In this document: positions 27,141-34,894 of the stretch, in pieces
How positions within the stretch are numbered: position 1 is the first letter of the stretch
Layout of the letters: every line of letters starts with the position of its first letter
Assembly (NCBI RefSeq): GCF_001243045.1
Contig: NZ_LN849007.1
Coordinates: forward strand, 1,578,989 to 1,642,988
Origin: Clostridium niameyense
GTDB taxonomy: Bacteria; Bacillota; Clostridia; Clostridiales; Clostridiaceae
Length of the DNA stretch: 64,000 bases
Direction: 5' to 3'
Translations under genes and position numbers: made by a program
Notes under the pieces: generated by a model
Databases searched by the model: none
Told to the model about the DNA's origin: nothing
Seen by the model: the letters and a program-made list of their open reading frames with translations, nothing else

Positions 27141-29012
27141 CTACATAATACCCATTTTTTTCCCTTTTTTAACAAGAATCCAATTTGGAATATAAGCTGT
27201 CAAAAATCCAATAAAAGTAGAAAGTGCCATAAATCCAAACCATAATATGTTGGTTTCTTTAACCCTTACAGGAGAATATACCATGTTTAAATACCATATA
27301 CTCAATAACATTCCAATTGAAGTAAAAGTTATAGAAATAAAAGCTACAGGTAATGCCTCCTTTACAGCATCCTTATATTCTATTCTCTTTAACTGTATTA
27401 ACATAGTAGGCATAAACAAATATGCATTTAAGAAAAAAGCTACAAAATAAGATACTATAAATTTTATTATCATAGGATTTCCTAACAGAAATATACCATA
27501 CCTTCCATAGAAGGGAATTAAAGGAGATCCTATAAAACTCCATAAATAATTTAATACTATTATAGTGGATGCCCCAAAAGATAATGTAGATATAGTAGCT
27601 ACTGAAGTTTGTTTCCATAAAGACCTTAGCCAAACCACATTATTATTAATTTTTATCCAAGGAGAATTTATATAACACATTATATATAACCATAATCCTA
27701 TAGGTCCTAGAACAAGCACTGTAAGTATCCACATAATTCTTATAAATAAAGTTAGATTAGGCATTCTATAAAAAGCATGAAGTCCAGTCCATAATGCCCC
27801 CAATAAAGATATCAAACTAAATATTATAGATAAAGCCTCTATGCCACTGACACCTCTTACTCCCATTGTAGTATACGGTGCGATTTCTTGAGTATAATCT
27901 GCTGTAGCTTGAATTGAGAAAGGTATTATATTCTCATTTCCAATTATCCATATATTATTAAATGGTCCTTCCTTTGGACTTTCAAAATAATTAGGTTTTA
28001 TCCTCCATAGATAATTTTCTGTTAAAGGAGATAAATTTTTATTGTCAGTCCAAAGCATAGGGCCCACTTTTCCCTTTAAAGCTAATTCACATCCAATTAA
28101 AGCCAACATGGGTTCACTCTTTGAACAAAGTATAAAGTTGTGATTACTATTTGTTCTAGATCTATTATTATGCCATCCAATCCCTTCTTCTTTGTCATAA
28201 AATTTAGCAAAGTTAATAGCAAAATTCTCATCATTATATCCTGAAATAATCTTAAATGGTACCTTTAAGGACTTTACAAAATCTTCTTTTGCATTATCTT
28301 TTTTACCTAGTATATATACTTTATCTAATTTGTCTAAAACAGATTTTGAAGAATTATATAGTTTCTTTTCATTATTTATATATAGAGGTATACCACCATT
28401 TTTAATTATCCAGGTAGCAAGTGGAATAGATCTTAAAGGTTCCGCATCTGATATTACAAAACCATAATTTTTATCTTTATTAAAATTACTAATTTTATAA
28501 ACCTCACCTAAAAGACCATCCGTATTTTTATATGTTAAATCTCTTACTTTAAATCCATTAAATTCAAGCTTATCTTTAAACGTTTTAGTATTTGTTCCAC
28601 AAAGAATAATTTTACAATTATCCAACTTAGAAATACCATTAGGATTTATCTTTTTTATGTAATTTAAAATTTCTCTTTCATTATTATTTTTTAAAAGAAT
28701 AATAGGACTTTTATATTCTTTTACTAAAGGCATTAGACTTAACACCTGCTGCCATTTATCAGATTTAATTACTATCAATCCATCTGGTTTACTTTTATAA
28801 TTTACTGATGGATATAAAATATCTGCAATTTTTGTTGACATATTATCTTCTGTATTTGCCATAACTCTAATTGTATTTCCTGTATTTAAATGAATTTTTT
28901 CATTTTCATTATTAGACATTTTAGGATAAATAGTATTTATTAGAATTCTAACTTGCCCTAAAACCAATACTACGCACAGAAATACAGCTATCACTATAGA
29001 TGACTTTTTCAT
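27141..29012 (-). CDS. CWB2-like repeats fused to a polytopic membrane domain
   Basis: 623 residues: an N-terminal helix, then about 350 extracellular residues with three CWB2-like repeats (GLIVIKSD, PIILLKNN and KIILCGT in the first; IWIIGN in the last), then six or seven membrane helices from about residue 370. The helical region (WILTVLVLGPIGLWLYIM, FMPTMLIQLKRIEYKDAVKEA) resembles DUF4396-type membrane proteins. Start ATG behind GGAGGG. First gene of a three-gene operon with another CWB2-like protein; the set probably acts together at the cell surface. Confidence 0.68.
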   Translation of the reverse strand: MKKSSIVIAVFLCVVLVLGQVRILINTIYPKMSNNENEKIHLNTGNTIRVMANTEDNMSTKIADILYPSVNYKSKPDGLIVIKSDKWQQVLSLMPLVKEYKSPIILLKNNNEREILNYIKKINPNGISKLDNCKIILCGTNTKTFKDKLEFNGFKVRDLTYKNTDGLLGEVYKISNFNKDKNYGFVISDAEPLRSIPLATWIIKNGGIPLYINNEKKLYNSSKSVLDKLDKVYILGKKDNAKEDFVKSLKVPFKIISGYNDENFAINFAKFYDKEEGIGWHNNRSRTNSNHNFILCSKSEPMLALIGCELALKGKVGPMLWTDNKNLSPLTENYLWRIKPNYFESPKEGPFNNIWIIGNENIIPFSIQATADYTQEIAPYTTMGVRGVSGIEALSIIFSLISLLGALWTGLHAFYRMPNLTLFIRIMWILTVLVLGPIGLWLYIMCYINSPWIKINNNVVWLRSLWKQTSVATISTLSFGASTIIVLNYLWSFIGSPLIPFYGRYGIFLLGNPMIIKFIVSYFVAFFLNAYLFMPTMLIQLKRIEYKDAVKEALPVAFISITFTSIGMLLSIWYLNMVYSPVRVKETNILWFGFMALSTFIGFLTAYIPNWILVKKGKKMGIM

Positions 29013-29078
29013 AAAATCCCTCCTACATAGTTAAAGATAAAAATAACTATATATATTAATATTTCCTTTTTTTTTAAA

Positions 29079-29124
29079 AAAATGTACCAAACTTTTAATA
29101 AGTTTTAAAAGTTTGGTACATTTT
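29079..29124 (-). terminator. Terminator of the decayed ABC genes
   Basis: Perfect 19-bp arms (29079-29097 and 29106-29124) with an 8-base loop and a T-run on the minus strand. It probably survives from the pseudogene pair upstream. Confidence 0.8.
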
Positions 29125-29137
29125 ACAATATTAATTT

Positions 29138-29642
29138 TTAACAATTACTTTCTTGAACTACGTTCACTTTTGAATTTTTTAATTCCAATATTTTATCACA
29201 TATAGCTGTAGTTCATTTCCTATGAGATATTAGTATTATACTCTTGTCTTTACAATTTTGTTTTATGGATTTTAAAATCCTAACTTCATTACTTTCCAAC
29301 TTTGCTGGTGTTAATTTTCTTAAAGCAATGAACACCTTATGTCTTAAAATAGCTAATATTTTAAAAACTATAAAATGTCCTGATAATTGTTTTATATCTA
29401 AATAATTCTCTAAATACTGCCGCTGCTATTATTATTTTTAACGCTTTATAAAAAGGTACTATCATTTTTAATCCTAGTACATCCCCATATAGCTACAGAA
29501 CTAAAAACTTCAATAGAAATTGCTAACAAAAGGCCTAATACTCCATAGATATAGTAATTAACATAACTGGTATTAATGGCTTGACTTCTAAAATAAGCCT
29601 TTTTATTACACCAAATCCTGATTTTATTTCCAGTTTATACAC
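29138..29642 (-). pseudogene. Remnant of an ABC exporter, second subunit
   Basis: Minus-strand fragments read as an ABC half-transporter. It starts at a GTG (29642) overlapping the end of the first remnant: a short N-terminus (KSGFGVIKRLILEVKPLIPV) is followed by stops and frameshifts. Then comes KILAILRHKVFIALRKLTPAKLES (CydC-like coupling region). After a deletion it resumes at CKDKSIILISHR, stop, TTAICDKILELKN, the end of an ATPase domain. The nucleotide-binding motifs are lost. Clear pseudogene. Confidence 0.75.
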
Positions 29643-29955
29643 CTCCTAACGCTTCTAATTCTTCTTGTTTTGTAAACATATCATAATAATGTTCTTTTCT
29701 TGTATATAATTCATTATGCGTTCCTTCTTCTACTATGGTTCCTTTATTTATATCATAAGTCTTTAAAATAAGAGAGGCTATAGTACTTTCCCCCCTACCA
29801 CTTTCATCACCTATATCAACAAAATCCTTTTAACCTATAGATAAATTTGAATCTTTTAATATATTTCTTTCCCCATTATAAGTAAAATCTACATTTCCTA
29901 ATTTTGTATCCATATCCCTGCCTCTAAATTCTGATTTGTTTAGTTTAAATGTTTT
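29635..29955 (-). pseudogene. Remnant of an ABC exporter, first subunit
   Basis: Reads as the ATPase part of an exporter: LGNVDFTYNGERNILKDSNL, a stop codon where the loop before Walker A should be, then a degraded Walker A (GDESGRGEST, with E replacing the essential K). An in-frame deletion removes the signature and Walker B. It then continues GTIVEEGTHNELYTRKEHYYDMFTKQ to a natural stop. The partner remnant overlaps it, so both subunits of one heterodimeric exporter died together. Confidence 0.78.
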
Positions 29956-30147
29956 TCATAAATATTAGTTTTTTCAAACCATTCATTTATTTTTTTGAAC
30001 TTTTTATGAAACAACAAGATGACATAAAAAAAGGTATTGTTAATTTTTTTACAAAAAACCTTTAAATATTATTAACAATTACTATATTTTTGGTGATATA
30101 ATTTTATTAAGCTTATATTTATACTTAAAAACTTTGGAGGTATCATC

Positions 30148-31065
30148 ATGGAAAAACTTAAAAATAACAAAACAAAGGGTTTTATTCTAGTTATAATAGC
30201 CGCATTATTTTGGGGGTATATGGGAGTACCTACTAAAAATCTAGGAGATTTGAATTTTGATGCATTCTCTGTATCATTTTTTAGAACTTTTATGGCTGGC
30301 ATTTTTTATTTTTTATATTGTTTAAAAAAAGATTTAAACTTACTTAAAGTAGATAAAAAAGGTCTATTATTTTTCATAATTTATGGCATAATAGCTTTTG
30401 GTGGAACCTTTATATGCTATAACCTATCTGTAAATTATATTTCCATAGCCTTAGCTACTATGTTTATGTTTACAAGTCAAGTCTGGGTGGTAATACTTTC
30501 TTATTTTATATTTAAAGAAAAATTTACTCCCAAAAAAATAATAGCCATAGTGTTAACACTAATAGGCTGCTTTATGATGTGTAAAATATATGATACCCAA
30601 AATATTTCTTTAAACCCAAAAGGAGTTATATTTGGACTTATATCTGGTTTTACCTTTGCACTACAGATTATTTTAGCAAAAATAAACTCTAGTAAGTACA
30701 ATCAAAATACATTACTTGCTTATTCATTTATATTTGCATCATTATCTTTAATTCCTTTTATGAATTTTAAAAATACTATACATATATTTCAAACTTCTAA
30801 CAATATAAGCTTTATAATAAAAAATATTATAATTATTGGCTTTTTTAATACTGTTATAGCTAACGGTGCCTATATAAACTCAGTAAAATACATAGAAGTT
30901 GGTATTGCAAGTATTATAGCTTCTTCAGAAATAGTTTTGGCTTCTATAATAGCTTACCTAGTATTTTATCAAACTTTAGACTGTATTCAAATTATAGGAA
31001 TGACTTTAATTATTTTATCCATAATTTTATTACAAACTAAAGATAAAAAACAAACTATAAATTAA
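30148..31065 (+). CDS. EamA-family transporter (copy 1)
   Basis: 305 residues, ten predicted membrane helices in two EamA repeats of the drug/metabolite transporter superfamily. Copy 1 and copy 2 share GFLLV/GFILV starts, GxPTKNL, FKEKFT and SGFTFALQIILAK. The substrate is unknown; members export amino acids, vitamins or other metabolites. ATG behind TTGGAGGT. A 9-bp inverted pair ATTGTTAAT (30036-30044) and ATTAACAAT (30071-30079) lies in its promoter region. It is followed at 19 bp by its paralogue. Confidence 0.88.
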   Translation: MEKLKNNKTKGFILVIIAALFWGYMGVPTKNLGDLNFDAFSVSFFRTFMAGIFYFLYCLKKDLNLLKVDKKGLLFFIIYGIIAFGGTFICYNLSVNYISIALATMFMFTSQVWVVILSYFIFKEKFTPKKIIAIVLTLIGCFMMCKIYDTQNISLNPKGVIFGLISGFTFALQIILAKINSSKYNQNTLLAYSFIFASLSLIPFMNFKNTIHIFQTSNNISFIIKNIIIIGFFNTVIANGAYINSVKYIEVGIASIIASSEIVLASIIAYLVFYQTLDCIQIIGMTLIILSIILLQTKDKKQTIN

Positions 31066-31083
31066 ACATAAAACGGAGGAAAA

Positions 31084-32007
31084 ATGGAAAAAATTATTAA
31101 AACAAAAGATGATAAAACGATTGGTTTTTTACTTGTTTTTTTAGCTTCAATATGCTGGGGCTGTACTGGAATTCCTACTAAGAATTTGGCAAACTTGGGA
31201 TTTGATAATTACACTATTTCTTTTTTTAGAAGTGCACCTGCTGCAATCTTTTATTTATTATATTGTTTAATCAAAAATCCTAATTGGCTTAAGGTAGATT
31301 TTAAAGGAATATTATTCTTTATATTTTATGGAGTATTTGTTTTATCCGGTTGCCTTTTATCCTTTAACATAGCTATAAATTCCCTATCTATAGCTTTAGG
31401 TACTATGTTTTTATATACTGCTCAAATTTGGGTGGTTATACTTTCTTATTTTATGTTCAAAGAAAAATTTACTTTTAATAAAGTATTTGCCATGATATTA
31501 ATTTTTATTGGCTCTTCCATGATGTGTGGAATATTTAGTGGTACTAATTTTTCTTTAAACACTAAAGGCGTTATTTGGGGAATTATATCGGGTTTTACCT
31601 TTGCCCTTCAGATTATTTTAGCTAAAGTTTCTAACGATAAATATCATCCTAATACTTTACTTACTTATTCTTTTATATTTGGTACATTAGTTTTAATTCC
31701 TTTTATGAATATGCAAAATAATATAGTTATACTTTCTAAGACTTATAATATATCTTTCATATTAAAAAATATAGCTTTTGGATTTGTAACTACAATTATA
31801 GCCAATAGTTCTTATGTTAAATCAGTGCAATACATAGAAGCTAGCATTGCAAGCATGGTATCTTCATCTGAACTTATTATAGCTTCTGTAGTTGGATTTA
31901 TAATTTTTGGTGAAACTTTAAGTAAAACACAAATTTTTGGTATGATTTTTATACTTTTTTCTATAGTATTATTACAATTAAAAAAATACAACAAAAAACT
32001 AGAGTAA
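31084..32007 (+). CDS. EamA-family transporter (copy 2)
   Basis: 307 residues, a close paralogue of the upstream gene across its full length, with ten helices. A tandem duplication is the simplest explanation; the two might also form a heterodimer. Start ATG behind CGGAGG. The stop codon falls in the left arm of the terminator. Confidence 0.88.
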   Translation: MEKIIKTKDDKTIGFLLVFLASICWGCTGIPTKNLANLGFDNYTISFFRSAPAAIFYLLYCLIKNPNWLKVDFKGILFFIFYGVFVLSGCLLSFNIAINSLSIALGTMFLYTAQIWVVILSYFMFKEKFTFNKVFAMILIFIGSSMMCGIFSGTNFSLNTKGVIWGIISGFTFALQIILAKVSNDKYHPNTLLTYSFIFGTLVLIPFMNMQNNIVILSKTYNISFILKNIAFGFVTTIIANSSYVKSVQYIEASIASMVSSSELIIASVVGFIIFGETLSKTQIFGMIFILFSIVLLQLKKYNKKLE

Positions 32008-32032
32008 GGATTTTAGTCTTTACTCTAGTTTT
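31995..32032 (+). terminator. Terminator of the EamA pair
   Basis: Perfect 13-bp arms AAAACTAGAGTAA (31995-32007) and TTACTCTAGTTTT (32020-32032), followed by T-rich DNA. Confidence 0.88.
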
Positions 32033-32044
32033 AATTTTGTTCAT

Positions 32045-32506
32045 TTATTTCTGGCATATTTTTTCACTTTTGCAAGATATATCTTCTAATTTTTCTTTTA
32101 TTGCATTGATATGTTCATCTAAATCTGATAAATCATATTTTGAAACATTGTAATGAAGATATATATTTTCAAAAGATTTAACTATATCATCGAATTCCTT
32201 ACTTGTATCTATAAATCTAGTAAACTTGTTACTATTTTTAGCATTTTTAAATTTAGCTATATCGACTTTTATAACCTTTATTACATCTTCTTCATTATCA
32301 AATTTATCAATAGCCACATTATATGGTGAAATTCTTTCTAAGAAATACTTATTATTTTTATCTATATGATACATATACTTTACCACAGTAGAATCTATAT
32401 CAAAATCTACATAACATATAATATCTGATACTCTGTGAATTTTAGCTCCCAATTGTTCCAAACGAAAAATAAGCATAGAATTTTGAACCTTCATAAAATT
32501 ATCCAT
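32045..32506 (-). CDS. Conserved-looking soluble protein of unknown function
   Basis: 153 residues, ATG behind AAGGAGGGA. The first 70 residues suggest an alpha/beta domain (KIHRVSDIICYVDFDI), the remainder is helical and charged, and the C-terminus has a CKSEKIC pair. No membrane helix or signal. I do not recognise the family. It lies downstream of the Met-rich gene but behind that gene's terminator, so it has its own promoter. Confidence 0.6.
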   Translation of the reverse strand: MDNFMKVQNSMLIFRLEQLGAKIHRVSDIICYVDFDIDSTVVKYMYHIDKNNKYFLERISPYNVAIDKFDNEEDVIKVIKVDIAKFKNAKNSNKFTRFIDTSKEFDDIVKSFENIYLHYNVSKYDLSDLDEHINAIKEKLEDISCKSEKICQK

Positions 32507-32599
32507 ACTATATCCCTCCTTACATAGTACTTATTGTTAATTATTCATAAATTTATTATATCATTAATTGTTTATATATTTAACACATATTTAATATAT

Positions 32600-32627
32600 T
32601 ATAAAAGAGCCCTAAGGCTCTTTTATA
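32600..32627 (-). terminator. Terminator of the Met-rich gene cluster
   Basis: Perfect 12-bp arms (32600-32611 and 32616-32627) with a CTAA loop; T-rich on the minus strand. Confidence 0.88.
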
Positions 32628-32686
32628 ATAATGAATTTCTATATAATTTTAATATAAGTAAAACTCATAAAAATTAAGTTTCTTTA

Positions 32687-33175
32687 CTATTCTATTATTT
32701 CTTCATCTTCTTCCATTTCATTTATATATTCTATATCTTCATCCACCATATCCTCTATAGGTTCTACCCCTCTCATCATTGAGTACATATCTTCCATTTC
32801 CATTCTAGAATTCATTGGATGCATACCATACATTGGATTCATACCACACATTCCCATCATAGAATGCATAGGATGCATACCTTCTATTCCCATCATGCAA
32901 CCCATTGAATTCATTTCCATTCCCATCATAGGATGCATATGATGCATTGGATGCATTGGATACATTCCATCCATACCCATCATACAGCCCATTGGATTCA
33001 TCCCCATCATAGGGCACATCATTGGACAATAAGGCATTCTACCTTGCATTGCCATCATAGGATTCATACCACACATATCATCCATATCATACATTTTATT
33101 CATCATATCCATATCCATTGAAGATTTAGATTGGCACATAGGAGATATTTTTTTATTCATATAAGATTTATCCAT
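32687..33175 (-). CDS. Methionine/histidine-rich repeat protein
   Basis: 162 residues starting at the ATG at 33175 (GAGGTG site). About 100 residues in the middle consist of short GMxPM, MHPMH and CMMG repeats, with methionine far above normal, plus His and Cys; the last 25 residues are strongly acidic. Met/His/Cys motifs bind copper(I) or other soft metals, and such low-complexity proteins occur in spore coats. The next gene upstream encodes a ferritin-like protein whose N-terminus is also Met/Cys-rich. A metal-storage or spore-surface role is inferred. Confidence 0.75.
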   Translation of the reverse strand: MDKSYMNKKISPMCQSKSSMDMDMMNKMYDMDDMCGMNPMMAMQGRMPYCPMMCPMMGMNPMGCMMGMDGMYPMHPMHHMHPMMGMEMNSMGCMMGIEGMHPMHSMMGMCGMNPMYGMHPMNSRMEMEDMYSMMRGVEPIEDMVDEDIEYINEMEEDEEIIE

Positions 33176-33218
33176 AATCACACCTCATTAATAATTTTTT
33201 AATTTATATTTATGGTAA

Positions 33219-33770
33219 CTACCACATTATACTTCTCATTTCATTACAATCTAGTCTATCGCACATATCCTTCTTCTTGTCCTTTTTAGATAAGTTTAAA
33301 TTGAGAATATAATTATATTTTATAGCATGTTTTATTTCATCAGTTAAAATTTCAAAAACTACATCCCTATAACATCTACTTGGAAGACCTTGTCTTATAA
33401 TTCTATATTTTTCCATAGCCTTTAATTCATTAAATAAAGCTCTCTTTATTCCATCAATATAAGACTTAGGTTTTTGAAATTTTTCTTCTGAAACTTCTCC
33501 TACGTCCATTCCTGTAAAGGCTTTATATATTTGCCTAAATAATTTTCTATGCTTTATCTCATCATTTCTTATACTGGTTATTATATCTTTCTGTTCCTTA
33601 GTAGGGGCTTTACTTATTAAATAGTCATAAAAAAGCTCATCCTCTCTTTCTCCTGCTATAGCTTCTTTTACAAGTTTTAAAGACCTTTCTAGTGCAGACT
33701 TTGTAAAATCCATTCCATAACTACTACAGCAACATGGATTTTGATACATCATATAAGGCATATTATACAT
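33219..33770 (-). CDS. Ferritin-like protein with a Met/Cys-rich N-terminus
   Basis: 183 residues. After a short MYNMPYMMYQNPCCCSSYG head, residues about 25-165 form a four-helix ferritin-like domain with a full set of di-iron ligands: a Glu in AGEREDELF, NDEIKHRK (ExxH), Glu in NELKAMEKY, and TDEIKHAIK (ExxH). The family includes rubrerythrin-like and spore-coat proteins. ATG behind AAAGGAG. It precedes the Met-rich gene by about 45 bp, so the two are probably one transcript. Confidence 0.8.
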   Translation of the reverse strand: MYNMPYMMYQNPCCCSSYGMDFTKSALERSLKLVKEAIAGEREDELFYDYLISKAPTKEQKDIITSIRNDEIKHRKLFRQIYKAFTGMDVGEVSEEKFQKPKSYIDGIKRALFNELKAMEKYRIIRQGLPSRCYRDVVFEILTDEIKHAIKYNYILNLNLSKKDKKKDMCDRLDCNEMRSIMW

Positions 33771-33863
33771 TAAAAATTCTCCTTTTAAATATTCCCATTT
33801 ACATTATATTCCTATTAAGTTTTTATGTACCTTGTCCACACCATTAAATCTTATTTTAAGAAA

Positions 33864-34511
33864 TTACCCCCCTAAAGTAATATCTTGAGTATCATACCAT
33901 TTTAAAGCTTCATATATATGTTCAGGTTTGAAATCTGGCCAATAATCTTTAACTATATAAAAATCCGCATAAACAGATTGTACAGGCAAAAATCCACTAA
34001 GCCTTCTTCTTCCTCCCCATCTTATAATTAAATCTATTCTAGATATATCTGTAGAATTGATATTTTCATTTATTTTTTTTCTACTACTTAAATTATTATT
34101 TTCTAATGAAGATAAATCCCACTCCCAACCATAATTCACTAAAAAATTAACTTTAATAATTCCATTACCAAAAATTCTTCTCTTTTTTGTATAAGGTATT
34201 AATTCCTTGGGAAACATTGGAGATTTAGTATTTCCAACTACAAGCAAAGCCGCATCTTCTTTCGATAATATTTCAACCGCTTTTATACAAGCCTTTGTAA
34301 AAGCTTCTCTTTGTACTTTAGGTCGTTTAGTATTATCTGTAGTAAAACCATAATATGTAATTTCTTTCACGCCTAATTTTTTACAAAATCTAAATAAATT
34401 AAGACCTGGATTTAACCCATAATCATAACCCATTTCCTTTTCCAATCCGTTATTTTTTGCCCATCTTCTATTACCATCTGGAATTATTCCAATATGTTTT
34501 GGTATTCTCAT
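33864..34511 (-). CDS. Divergent cis-prenyltransferase (UppS-like)
   Basis: 215 residues from the ATG at 34511 behind GAGGAGG. It belongs to the undecaprenyl diphosphate synthase family, with HIGIIPDGNRRWA carrying the catalytic Asp. It differs from housekeeping UppS: shorter by 30 or more residues, TTDNTKRPK for STENWKRP, and RWGGRRRLSGFLPVQSVYAD for the usual R-T-GGE-R-S-N-F pattern. It may make a shorter or different prenyl chain. It sits upstream of the ferritin-like and Met-rich genes with no terminator in between. Confidence 0.8.
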   Translation of the reverse strand: MRIPKHIGIIPDGNRRWAKNNGLEKEMGYDYGLNPGLNLFRFCKKLGVKEITYYGFTTDNTKRPKVQREAFTKACIKAVEILSKEDAALLVVGNTKSPMFPKELIPYTKKRRIFGNGIIKVNFLVNYGWEWDLSSLENNNLSSRKKINENINSTDISRIDLIIRWGGRRRLSGFLPVQSVYADFYIVKDYWPDFKPEHIYEALKWYDTQDITLGG

Positions 34512-34683
34512 AGTATATTCCTCCTCGGGTAATAATTGTATTTTTAACATTATTATTTACATATATATTTTTTTTAATCACAGTTATAACGTTTAATACT
34601 TAACCAATAATTTAAATATTTGTATATAACTTTCATATGTTTTTGTATTCTATAAGTTTTATTAATAAATTTTTAAAAATATA

Positions 34684-34712
34684 TTGAAATAAAAAAAAAT
34701 GTATGATATATT
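34684..34712 (+). promoter_or_regulatory. ptsG promoter
   Basis: TTGAAA (34684-34689), 17 bp, TATATT (34707-34712). Transcription from here would include the antiterminator element and the hairpin before ptsG. Confidence 0.65.
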
Positions 34713-34741
34713 TTAAACATTAATAAAGCATTATAAATTTT

Positions 34742-34770
34742 ACGTGTTACTGACTAGATTAGGCATGAGT
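34742..34770 (+). promoter_or_regulatory. GlcT-type ribonucleic antiterminator (RAT)
   Basis: ACGTGTTACTGA followed after six bases by AGGCATGAGT matches, from memory, the B. subtilis ptsG RAT nearly base for base (CACGTGTTACTGA...AGGCATGAGTGA). Its 3' part is also the left arm of the terminator, so binding of a GlcT-like protein would prevent termination. Confidence 0.85.
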
Positions 34771-34842
34771 AAATTTTATAAGATCATTAGGGATTTTATA
34801 CCCTAAATTATCTTATTTATAAAATTTACTCATGCCTTTTTG
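34761..34842 (+). terminator. Leader terminator of ptsG
   Basis: Long arms from AGGCATGAGTAAATTTTATA (34761-34780) pair with TATAAAATTTACTCATGCCT (34817-34836), ending in a T-run. An inner TAGGG...CCCTA helix (about 34788-34804) is present. It is mutually exclusive with the RAT hairpin. Confidence 0.85.
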
Positions 34843-34894
34843 TATTTTAGTAAACACTATAGATTATATAAACCATTTTGAAAGGAGAACTCAT

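Noticed and set aside
27373-27633. Minus-strand open frame inside the CWB2 membrane gene
   Set aside because: Same strand, different frame; no start signals, composition artefact.
32805-33060. Repeats that look like a CRISPR or satellite array
   Set aside because: The units are irregular and follow codon periodicity of the Met-rich protein; no constant repeat and spacer lengths.
32933-33121. Plus-strand His-rich open frame
   Set aside because: Antisense shadow of the ATG (Met) repeats of the Met-rich gene, which read as CAT on this strand; no ribosome site.
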